Source of the DNA: Pipra filicauda
Lineage: Eukaryota > Chordata > Aves > Passeriformes > Pipridae
Length of the DNA: 64,000 nt
Direction of reading: 5' to 3'
Assembly (NCBI RefSeq): GCF_003945595.2
Contig: NW_024104421.1
Location: 434,001 to 498,000, forward strand
A model generated the notes under the pieces. It ran no database searches and had not been told where the DNA came from. It saw only the letters and a program-made list of their open reading frames with translations. The position numbers and the translations under genes were made by a program. Shown here piece after piece: positions 1-12,200 of the stretch (the stretch's first letter is position 1; each line of letters begins with the position of its first letter).

Positions 1-111
1 CCCAGTTTTCCTTCTGTTTTTCCCAATTTAGAATTATTTTAGAAAACCTGTGCATTCAGTGTCAAACTGGCATGAAAAGCATATAATTGCTGTCTCTTGT
101 TATGTATTCAG

Positions 112-258
112 GATGTGAAAAGGAAGCAGGCTCTTCCATGTGGATCTACGTTTTACTTGGAAATCTTTTGCGTGGAATAGGTGAAACCCCTATCCAGCCT
201 CTGGGAATTACATACATTGATGATTATGCCATAGAAGAGAACGCTGCCTTATATATTG
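112..258 (+). CDS. SLCO1C1: SLCO1C1 coding exon 5 (family numbering)
   Basis: Acceptor AG at 110-111, donor GT at 259-260, 147 bp, phase 1 at both ends. It encodes [20 protein letters not shown] and [13 protein letters not shown], the highly conserved helix 3-4 region. The same length occurs in SLCO1B exon 5. Confidence 0.95.
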
Positions 259-3200
259 GTAAAATAAATATTACTTATTTTCCTAATGGATTTTTCCCCA
301 GAGGAAAGGGAGTCATTCCAAATAATGGAATGAGTGTTATTGAATTAACTTGCCCTGATTGTTTTGTTTGCATAATTTCCAATATTAAAATTTATTTAAG
401 TCATGTACACTCAAGGGACCAAGTTCCCCTTTAATTATACCAGCAGTTCCATTATCTTAATTTGATGAAAGAATTTGACCTTAGGTTCCTGCTGTTCTCC
501 TAATCTTCCTAATTCTTCTGGATGTGGACTGCTGAGCCTCTGTGCACATTCAGTTCTCTGGAAAGTGATAAAAACATGCTCTTTCAAGCACTTAAAATAG
601 AATTTTAGCAGGCGTTCAAAACATTGCCTCCAGATTCCAGCAGAATTATAAACAATAGTGCTGAGGCTTTAGAAAGTTGGTATCACTGCTTTCTTGTGTT
701 CATTACCTGACCTCTGCACATTCACCTGGAATATTACCAAAAAATTCCTTCCCCATCAGCATCCTGTCTTGACAAGTTTCCAGCCTGGTAACTGGCAAAA
801 ACTCAGGTTCTCTCTGTAAAAGATTCAGTCTTCCCAGACGAATTTTGAAAATTCACAGTATTCAGAAAGTTTGGCTGAGGGTGTAGGGAAATGTTATTAT
901 TGGATACCAAAATAATGGTATTTTTCAGCCTATTCAGAGTCCCACCTCAGCCTAAAGTGATCACTTAAATAATTGCCATTTGCTTTCCAGTTACTTTAAT
1001 GTATTTAGCTAAAGAGTTTCTAGCACTTACAGATGGCATACTCTGCTTTTAGGTGCAGAAGAACCAGTGCTCTTTTTGACTTGGGAGTGTAACAGTCCCC
1101 TATTTCTTATTCCAGGCTGTGTACAGACAGTGGCAATTATAGGGCCAATATTTGGCTTTCTTCTGGGATCCCTGTGTGCCAAACTTTATGTTGACATAGG
1201 CTTCGTAGATCTGGGTAAGTCAGGAAACTCGGGTTTCAAAAATTCAGTCAGGCTCCAAAATTCCTATTTTGGGCCAAGAACTATCTGGTTATGCATAAGG
1301 GGCTAACAGGAGCAGAACAGGCGCATGGTGTGACTCTTGGGGATGGTCCTGTGCAGGGCTCGATGATCCTAATGGGTCCCTTCCAGCTCAGCATATTCTG
1401 TAATTATGAAATAAAAAGGATGACAGCAATAGAGTGGTCCATTCAGAAAAGGCTGACAAAAAGGATGGTTGTGGAGGAATTAGAAGATCTGACTCTTCCT
1501 CAGTCCCAGCAAGCCTGCAGCAGGTGCCTCCAAGAGATGCCCTGGGGAGGAGACTCAGGGGAGACAGCAGGTGCCAGGAGGAGGCAAGACTGAGGCTCAG
1601 GATTTGTGTGTGCATTTTTTAGTATCCTGTTGTTGCCTGGAAACATAGTTTGGCAGTGGGCACTGGGTCTCCTGATTGCCTTCTGCCTGAGAAAACGCTT
1701 TCCACCCTGTTTTTCCTTGGGGCTTTTGTACAGAACAGCCTGACCGGGAGCAAGGGAGTGGCCACCTGGACTACCCCATCTCCCGGGCCTTGCAGCATCT
1801 CTGGGGATGTGCGAGCGGCACAGCAGTGTCAGGGCCAGGCTGCTGCTGTGTCACAGCAATCAGCAAGTCCTTGTTGCATCCCCACAGCTGCTCTTGTAAC
1901 ACCCTCAGAGACGCACAGTTAAACCTGGTGAGGCGGGAACAGACTCCTGCAGAGAAAGTCCCTGAAAAACCACCTTCCTTGTTATCAGCACTCTCGAAAA
2001 GCATCTGTTTGTTTCTTCTTTCTTTTGGCTTTCTCCAGACAGCATCACAATAACTCCCAAGGACGTGCAGTGGGTGGGAGCATGGTGGCTGGGTTACTTG
2101 ATAGCCGGTGTGATCAGCGTTCTGGCCGGCATCCCCTTCTGGTTCCTGCCGAAGCACCTCCCAAAACCGGAGAGCAGGAAGGACTCCAGCACCTCTTCTG
2201 AGCAGTCCAAGTTCATCATCAAGGATAACAAGGACCAACACAAACCTTATCAGCAACAAACGAAGATTGCTGAGATGGCAAAAGGCAAATCACTGGAGTT
2301 TCTTTCCTGATTGTTGTTTTTCTCTCAAAGGCTTTTATACTTTAAAATTTTATACTTTCTGAGGCCCTATTTTAGTGGGCTGAGAATTATGATTTTTCCC
2401 CCAGGTGTCACTCTCCACCTAAATAACAGACATATAATGGGTCTTTTCATTGTTTCCTGGACCTGCTCTTGCATGTGGGATTTCTTCATCTGGGATTTAT
2501 AAAATTATGCTAGTGGGCCAGCAAATCCCATGAAACCGTGCAAAATTTTTTCATTCACAGATAATGACTGTTGCAGAAGCAGTGGTCAAAAAAGACTTTT
2601 GGTTTTTGCTAAACCTTTTTCTGTAAGTTCATTCATTAGAAAAACACGTTCAATATCTGATCAGAATAAGGATGGGCACCGACTCACTACAGTGTTGTTG
2701 GAGGCTGTCTGGATTTAGGCAGGAGCTGGTTTGCACAGTTGCATTTCCTTGGCCTTACTTTGCCAAAAGCATTTTCCCTCAGTACTTGAATCTGTAACTC
2801 AATATGTCTGTGCTTACTGTCAGCTGTGCTGAGCAGTCTCTGCCCCAAATTAAGCTGAAAGGTGCTGTGGCTGTTGAGGACACATAGAAACCAAATCAGT
2901 CCTGGTTTATGATCGAAAGAAGGAATAGAAAACAAGATGCCTCTTCTGCGATATTGATGCTTAGTGTTTTCCTCCACTGTTCCCCCATCCAGAAATGGGA
3001 GAGCTCTTAGGAGCATCATGGAACTTCATGGATTCCTTCTGAAACGTTCTGCAATCCTTTTTTTAGAAGGTGCAAACATATCACAAAGCATTATTCACAG
3101 CAGTTATTCTCTCTCTGGTCTGCTTGTCATTTCTGCTGTTTTGTCTTGCAGACTTCTTTCCATCACTGAAGTGCCTCTTTGGGAATCCAGTTTACATTCT

Positions 3201-6200
3201 GTATTTGTGTGCAAGTATCATTCAGTTCAATTCTTTAATCGGCATGGTGACATATAAGCCAAAGTATATTGAACAACAGTATGGGCAAACATCTTCAAAA
3301 ACTAACTTTGTTATAGGTAATGCTATATCTGCTTCTTGATATCTTTAAAGTGGACATTTTAGGAGTGGCATGTACATTCATATAGGGAAAATTGTATTTT
3401 TTTAGGATATGTTTATTTCTTCTCCTTCCTTGTCTGACTTTGAGTAGTAGCTTATAGCAGGTAAGTTCTTTCATTTCTTCCTTAGCACTAGTTAGCTCTG
3501 AGTTTATCTATGCAAGAGTTACTGTGAAAGTTCACATTATTTGATACCTTAATTCCCATTTAACTGGAAATTTGAAAAATACTATATATGTACAGCACAA
3601 GAAAGTAATTGAGAAGAGAATTGATTTTAAAATACTTTATGTAAATTTGTCATCAGACAGATCTGTTTCCTTGCTGGCATCCCATTTATTTCAACGAAAT
3701 AAAGATCATGTCAGTGAGTGCTAAAGGATTAACCATAAAGTAATGTCATATTGCCAGTGATTTCTTACTTTCTGAAGAGGTTGGGGTTAAAAAAAAGGAA
3801 GGCAAGTCATATTCCAAAATCTTCTCTACAGCACAAGAAAGAGAGATGCTGCTTCTGCCTTCGGGTACCATGGTGGCCATTTTTGTAGATGACTTCAGGA
3901 TCATGAACTCAAATGCCCAGTTGCTGAACCTGCACACAGGCTTGAGTTCCCTTCCTAAAGTCCGGGGATTCATCAGCATTAAACAGCAAAGAGGTTTACA
4001 TCTACCCAATACAGAGGGAACTGCCTTGTTTCAGGGCAGCATTAGTTGCACAGCAACAGAGGTATATATATGCAGAAAAGCTGTATTGATCCATTGTGCT
4101 ATGTGCTAATTCCTTAAAGATAGAAGCTGGAATTTCCTGGCACGAAGCTCCTCAAAGCAAGGAGAAATCTTGAAGAATAGTTGATGGCCAGAGAAAGTCC
4201 AGAAAACAATCCCTACATTCAGTAGAGCACTTCCAATTGTATTTAAAGATTTTTTTGGAGCTAAGCTTTCAGGTATGTGCAAACTGAGTGGGGATTAAGA
4301 ACAGTTTGATTTCACTGAGCATAGGGAACACATGCAACAGAAAGCATGCAATGACTTGGCTAGGGAAGGATCCTGACTGAGTGGATCCCTGCAATAAGGT
4401 AGTTTTTCTTCCTTCTTTTCCTTTCTCTTCAAATTCCCCCTTGCTGAGGGCTGACTAGAACTTACAGTGTTTATTTCACTTTCCCTCTCTCTTTTGCTAT
4501 TTTTTTTGAAAAATTCTATCACAATCTCTCTGAGAGATTTCAAAATTGCCAGAGCAATTCGAAGCATTTAAAAAAAAAAAAAAAGGAGAGAGAGAGAAAA
4601 AGCAAGTGTTGCTCCAGATTTCATAACACTGTAGGTAAAATTAAATTAGTCCTCTAGGAATGAGCAAATCCCTCCACTGACCAACTAACAGTGGAGAAAA
4701 CCACCTAGATTAAGAAATTAAGAAATTGGAGGATTGTTAGCTAAACTTTATCCAATTCTTTATTTCTGTCAAAGAACTAGCAGTGAAGCATGTCCCTGGG
4801 AGCAATTTTTAAAAGCAGCTCCAGCACCTTGGTAACAGCCCAAGGATCAGTTCAAGTCTGGACAAAATAAAATGCCCTGACTGAAGACCTTTTATCTTTT
4901 GTTCCTTCATCTTATTGCTGCAGCTGATTTTTCGGCTGGGAAGGTTAGTTAGCCCATTGAGCTGGGGTTTTCATTAATACAGATTTTTCTGTCCGATTTC
5001 AGGTCTTATCAACATTCCTGCTGTGGCCTTTGGCATATTCTCTGGAGGACTCGTCATGAAAAAATTCAGAATTGGTGTTTTAGGGGCCGCAAAACTTTCC
5101 CTGGGATCGTCTTTCTTTGGTTACCTTTTGCTCCTCTCACTGTTTGCAATGGGCTGTGAGAACTCGGAAGTGGCCGGACTGACCGTGTCGTACCATGGGT
5201 ATGCTGGGAAGGGCATCCTACGGCACCAAGTGCTATTGCAAACCAAACTCCTTCCTCATTTTATGCCACAAAGTATATATATTTTTGAAAAGAGAGTGAT
5301 GGACCCAAATATGCTTCCCAGAAACTTGATTCAAAGCGGTGGAAACCACTCCATCTATTCCAGGGGACATCGTGTCAGAACACTTTCATGATTGTGGCAT
5401 AAACCAGAGGGGTTCATGTCACAAGTGCAGATTATTTTTCTGATTACTTTGTAATTGTTATTTCCATGGGACCCATCCCTTGAGCCTAGCGATTTCTGGA
5501 AATGTGAGGAGCTCAGTAGTGGGGATTCCATTAATTGTTCCCTGCTTCCGTGTGCTGAAAAACATATGTTGTTTAATAGCATTCGAACCCAAAACTTCAG
5601 AATTCCAGGATTAACCATGAGTAAGCCATGATGTTAACCATCAGGTACACCTAAGGGTCACTTTTGGGTCACTTTTGCCCATTCTGTTACTCTGTAAAGC
5701 TCACTTTTTGGTAGGAATTTCCAGCACTGACTGCACAGCTGCTCCAGGAGCTGCTCCACTAGTGTCTTTAGCAGCAGGTGACTGAAGTTGGCAGATTGCA
5801 AGGTATTGGACGTCAGTTCAGCAGAGGTGCAGAGGGTCTGCACAGTCTCCTCCACTGCACCTTGAATGCAGGATTGGTCAGAACAAAAAAAAATGCCGTG
5901 GAGGTGTGGGGGTGGAATATGACACACTGATGTTTGACAGCTGCATGCAAGTTTGTGCCCCACTGAGTTGGTACAAATCTCAAATGGACAGCAGAGGTTA
6001 AACAAAACTGAATCCCAATCTGATAAGCTCCTCACTAACTTCTACAGAGACCATTTCCCAAGAGGAGCTCAATCCCCCCTTTGCCGTTTGTCCAGTTTTG
6101 TTAAAACTACATCAAACCTCAGATAACTAAAATCTTAGAAAATATGAGCAAATTCATGAATAGAAATTGTTAGCTGTCACCCTTAATAAAGTAGCTACCA

Positions 6201-9200
6201 TCTCGCAGTAGATGGTGTGATATTGCTAAGACATTTGGATAAGAGAGAAATAAGAATTTACAGTGCTGCATGGATGCGAAGGGACAACATTTAATGGACT
6301 ACAGAGGGGAAGTCTGGCCAGGAGCACCTGTCAGAGAGCACAGCCCGTGATTTGGTAATGATTTCTTCCACGTCTACTAGAAAACGTCTTCGCAATTTCT
6401 CTTTTTCCTCAGAACCAAACAGACAACTGATTACGAGCAAGCCGTGTTTTCAGAGTGCAATTCCGGCTGCTCATGTTCCAAGAACGACTGGGACCCCATC
6501 TGTGGAGAAGATGGAGTTACCTACATTTCTGCCTGTCTCGCCGGCTGCCAGGCGTCCAACGGCAGTGGGAAAAACACCGTAAGGCAATCTTTCGTTTCCA
6601 TGTGTGATGTGATATTTTTTCCAAATACAGCCAGGTCTGTCAGAGTAAGTGGATTAAAATTTACTAAGGCACATCCTCTTCAACCCTAAACTCCTCGGGG
6701 TTTTTTAGCAATCTGCCACCCACATTTAAAACTTTCTTGAGTTATCTTTCCGGCAGAAATCACAAGCAGAGAATGTTTTGGAGGGGGTTTTATTTAGCTT
6801 TTGGCTACCAAGACTCTTGGAAAAAAAAAATGTAATAAATACATTCATCAACAGCAGATACTTTATAATTGTATCCTTCAATAAATAAACCTTTTCCTTT
6901 TGCAAAACATTTCCACTTTGGATTTAAACCTTCAGCTACCCAGAAAAGCATGATGTGCAATTCCTGAACATCCACTTCTCCACTGCTTAAGTTATCATAC
7001 ATTTTCACCTGCTCTCTTCTAGGTATTTTTTAACTGCAGCTGTGTGGGAACCTTTGAATCTTCACAAAGCTCCTCAGCTGTGGTGGGACCGTGTCAAAAA
7101 GGAAATGAGTGTCCAAAAATGTTTCTGTATTTTCTAGTAGTATCGGTTATCACTTCATACACTTTGTCAGTAGGTGGCACACCCGGATACATCCTGCTTC
7201 TAAGGTAAGAAATAATTCCTGCCAGCATTGCCAAATGTTTTCAAGGGGTTTTGATGTATGTGACTGGGTCTCCCTCCCCTCCTAGTATTCCTAGTATTGT
7301 GAAATGTTTTCAGCTATGCAAGGTGGCTTTTAAAATATTTTTTTTTTTTTTACTATGGAAAAGCATCCTCAGAATTTTGCAACGAGTTTTTTACCATCGA
7401 TGCAACAATGTGTTTATGATAATCTTTACCAGCAATATCTTTCTGATTTCAAACATGACATAAGAGGCCTAGTTATAGTTTATACCAAAATCCCTTTCCC
7501 TTAATGCCTTTTACATTACTAGAATGGGGTTGTATGACCTCCCTGCAAATGGAAATTAGCTCTGTATGTGTCAGTGTGTGCACATATATGTATATGAACA
7601 GCCAGTTTTCCTCAATTCCTATGGATACTGATGCACAACTACATGGAGGTATTCTAACCCAAACCCTCTATATACTCTCAACTCTTCTCCTCTAGCCCAA
7701 TTTATTATCCCATATGACTGTTCTGTTCCAGATTTTTTCTCTTCAAAACAAAGATTGATTTAGAAAGAGATTTTTTTTTTCTGTTCTGATAATTGCGGAT
7801 TTATTAAATGCTTTTCCTAAGGGATTGTTCCAATACATATTTAACTGCTGGGACTATTTGTCCATCACTGAGTGTAAGCTTTGAAACTAATTTTAGAAAG
7901 CGCAAAAGGCATGTAATACTACCAGGACTTAATCTGGATTTTTGTCAATTTCTGCAATTTTTGGATTCCAAGTGCTGCTCCACTCTGTTTTGGAAAGCTT
8001 TCTTACTCAGTTCCTTTTTCCAAATTATTTCCAGATGGGCACATTCTACTTCTCAAACAAAACAACAGTAGACCCAGGCTAACTAATCTTTAGTATTATA
8101 ATTGTGCTTTCTTACCTCAAAATTCTCTTTGTTTTTGAATGAAATTTTCTGGAACAGGCTCTGTCTCGTTGTTGGTGCCTTTATATCACGCGGACAAAGC
8201 CAGTGCTAGAACTGGCTCAATATAGGCTATATGGAAAAAAACTGGATAAAGAATGTGACTTCAGCTGTGGTTCCATCACAATCCTTGAACCAGAATCAAT
8301 ATTCACACAGAGACTTTCAGAAATGGTTGGAGTGAGAATCCTTCTCCACTGCCCTAGACAAACACTGCCAGTGAGGTGTGTGCTTTAGACCACAGCAGCC
8401 GCACAGCTTTCCTCGTGGACCTTGCAGGGTTACCACTGATCTCTCTCTCCCCAAGGCCTCACTCCAAGAACAATCATATTATAATCCATTTTGGACATTT
8501 TTTACTGAAGCTTATGCACCACTGAACCGTCCATGCACCAAGATGAGGACGATTCATGAGTTGAGAGCTTGCAGCAAAGCCAGATTTCTCTCTGTGGTTG
8601 CTTCTGACACACTGCATAAATATGGGCATAGGGCTATGCAGAGACGCAGTTTCCTTTCTCTTTCCCTCTACATGATGTCTCCTTCCTATCCATAAGACAC
8701 AGAGTAGAAGGTGTATGGATATTGTACCACACAGGGCCTCAAAACCGTTGTAGCCATTGCTCAACCTCCTGCTTTTCCTCTTGTCTCCACTGTGTAAAAA
8801 ATTAAGTGTTTGGGAGGAGATGTTCATAAATGAGCACCTACAAGTTTAAATCACAGAGTTGCCATCACTTCTCAGCCCTAAGAACTTTCTCTTGGGAATC
8901 TTATTGCTTAATGGATTTATTTAGAAAAGCTTAGAAAGGTTTTCAATTACAATACTGAAACACTTTATATATGAAATCAGCAAAACAGTTTTACTGGTTC
9001 GGCTCCAAATCTTTTATTGCTGTTGAAAATCATTTTATTTTGAGAGACATTTAACTGAAATTGAGAAGTTATGTGTTTTCCTGCTGGACTGAGGGCATCC
9101 ACCTCTGATGTGCAGCTAAATAAAAGGTGTTTCAGTAAGTTCAATCCTTCTTTTTCCTTTTGGCTTTGTTTTGGTTTTTTTTTTCAGCACTACAAATGAC

Positions 9201-12200
9201 CTGTGGGCACAATTCCACTTTAAACTCATGCTTACTTTTCTCTTTTCTGTAATCCATCACTGACTGACATTCCCTGAAAATCTGGCTGAATTGAAAGTGT
9301 GCTTCTGTTACCAGAAGGAAAATAAATTTTCTTTGAAAACAGATAGTCCCAAGGTCAAGTTGCAGACTTCATTAAGTACTTTTTCCAATGATCTGTTTTT
9401 AAAATTATTCAATATTCAGTCAGCTCTGTTAAGATTCCAGCACTTAAGCAATCTGATGTTTTCTGTTGGGCAGATATCATTGCACCTGCCACAGAGCACC
9501 AACACAGCTAAATCCCTTTAGCCTTTCGATTTAGTGACATTTTCTTTAAGGGTTTACATGACTGAAGCCATTGAAATATGCTTAAAGCTAGTGACTGAGT
9601 CATTTGCTGAAGTGTCTTTTTAGTGGTATTAGCCTAATTGCAATCACCAAGGAACTTGGGAAAGCCCTAAAGTTTTGTAGAAAAACACCGTGTAGTTCAG
9701 ATACCTGTTGTTCAAGCACCAGTTATTAATAGCAGGTGATCAGGCAGTGAAAAGGAAGTCTCAGATCTCCCTGAGAGCTCTGGTTATCACTCAGGATCAC
9801 AAAGAACTCCTGTTTCCGTGCAAACACAATACAAATGCTCAAACAATTCCTTTTTTTTTCATCTGAAAGTGAAGATTTTTTCTGCAGGATATAAATCCTA
9901 TGGAACACATAATAAATATCCAGTTATTTGGTTTATTTTCCAATTTTCCTTTCTATGCCCTCAGATTTGTTTAGAAGGACTCCAGTCTGAGGCTTGCTTG
10001 TGTAAGGTGTGTCTGATAGGAGAGCAAGTCACTGTTCTTACAGCTTAAAATCATATTACAGTCATGCCTACATAGATGGCAGTGCTTGTATAAGCCACAA
10101 TGCAACAGACTGCGTGATGATAATTCACGACCAGGGCATTAGAGAATAAAGTGTTGACATTATAAAATGAGCTGCACACGATTATTATTTTTTTTTTTTT
10201 ACTATGATACTTCGGTGTTCTTTTCAGAGAGTCACGGAATGACTGGAGCTGGTAAGGACTTCTGGAGATCACCTAGTCCAACCCTCCTGCCAAGGCAGAG
10301 TCACATAGAGCAGGTTGCATGGGCTGGTGTCTAGGCAGGTTTTGAATATGCCCAGAGGAGCCTCCACAGTCTGTCTGGGCAGCCTGTTCCAGTGCTCTGT
10401 CACCCTCACAGTAGTTTTTCCTCACACTCAGATGGAACTCCCTGTGTTTAAGTTTGTGCCCATTGTCCTTTGTCCTGTCACTGGGCACCACTGAAAAGAT
10501 TCTGACCACATCCTCTTGAAACCTGCCCTTCAGATGTGTGTATGCATCAGATCTCCTCTCAATCATCTCTTCTCCAGGCTACCTTCTTCCTTAAATGTCC
10601 TTCCTGTCCTTTCTATTTTCAGTAAATTAGAGGAAGATGATCCAAATATCGTTTGCAGTATGGGTTCTTAATGCTGTTCTGGGAAATTTTAAAAAAATCA
10701 CTGGTGGGGAACAAAAGAGCTAGTTCTGTGATGTCTTTATTATTTTTTTTAAAATGTATTCCAAATTACATTAATTTCTGCAGAAGCTGAGCCCATCCTA
10801 GTTCAGAGCACACAGACTGGACCTCCAGAGTGCTGCATTCATCCATAGTGACAACTGAATTTCCGCCCAATTTTTTTTTCTGTTTTCTAATGAAGATAAT
10901 GACTGTGACAACAGGGAATGTTATCAGTTACTATATTGACACACATATGTTACCCCACATATCAAACATGTCCCCGTTTAATTATGTGACTGGGGCTACT
11001 CGTTAAAAGCCAAGCGTGTACTCAGATTCGTGCTGGATATAATTGGCAATCTGGTACCTGCTGGGGAAAACAGCACACTTGACAGCTGGTGAGGGAGCAG
11101 CAGGTGAGTCCTACGAATTTGAGTGGGTCCATACACACACCGCTCGTAGCATGGTTGTGAAAGGCAGCTGTTCTCCTGCCCACCACCCCTGTCTTCCTCA
11201 GTGGGCCAGGGTGATAACTGAAGGCTGGAGCAGGGCTGATCTGGAGCTGGAAGGACTGATGTGTGTGTTAGACTCCCCTGAAAGCTCAGTAAAGTCAGAG
11301 AACAGCTTGGAGGATTTACCTTTACAGGAGGTGTGATCCTGATCCTAGATACAGTGCAATGAAAAGTGAGTGCCTAAATACCTTGTACTAGCCTGGATCA
11401 TGATCCTGAAATTCAGAGATTATCTAGCTGAATAAGGCTATCCAATGGATGCATGATTTCACAATCAATTTTCTTGTCCTGTGTGGGTAAGTCCTAAGTG
11501 CTGATATCATCTGAGAATCCACAACTATCTTAAAATGTGATATTGAATATAGGCGTTCAGAATTCCTAGGTTCTGTTCTGATTTTATCACATTTTTTACG
11601 TATTTCTGTAATTTGGTTAGTCAGTGACATTGAGAAGGAAAAAGTCACATTTCTTTCCTTTCTCATGCTTTCTATTTGTGTTCAAATTATTCACACTTGC
11701 TTCTTTATTTGTACGTAACATCTTTTTTATTATTATTATTTTTAGATGCATTAAACCCCACTTGAAATCATTTGCACTTGGTATCTATACCCTGGCAATA
11801 AGAGTGCTTGGTAAGTCCATTTGAACTCTTGAGTTTGTTTTAATACCCTCCTCATTAATCATTTATCTTAGAATTAAGCTCTGATTGTTGGAAAGAACAA
11901 TGTCTAACTGAGAAGAAATTATCATATGAATTAAAAAAAAATAGGAAAAGGGTTGCAAAAATGAAATAGCTTCCTAAATTGTATAACTGTCACTTAGGTA
12001 TAATTAAGATATACATGGCCAATATCCATAGAGATGACAAGTGTTCCTTCAGACTATGAAAAACTACATCTTATCTCTCCTTACTCAGCAACAAGCATAA
12101 TAGAACTGCTATGGCTGAGAATGTGTGATTGTTTTTCAGGCAAATTTTCATTAGTTTCTAAGGGAATTACTCTGAGTACAGGTGTGCCTGGGGGCAGGTT

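Noticed and set aside
1771..2259. 162-codon open frame on the - strand
   Set aside because: It is antisense to the well-supported SLCO1C1 exon 7 and its intron, with no domain likeness.
8378..8827. Overlapping open frames of 105 and 117 codons on opposite strands
   Set aside because: Inside an SLCO1C1 intron, with no recognisable domain, splice context or repeated family pattern.
10273..10566. 97-codon open frame on the - strand
   Set aside because: It encodes the decayed C-terminal end of a CR1 reverse-transcriptase protein, so it is a repeat and not a host gene.
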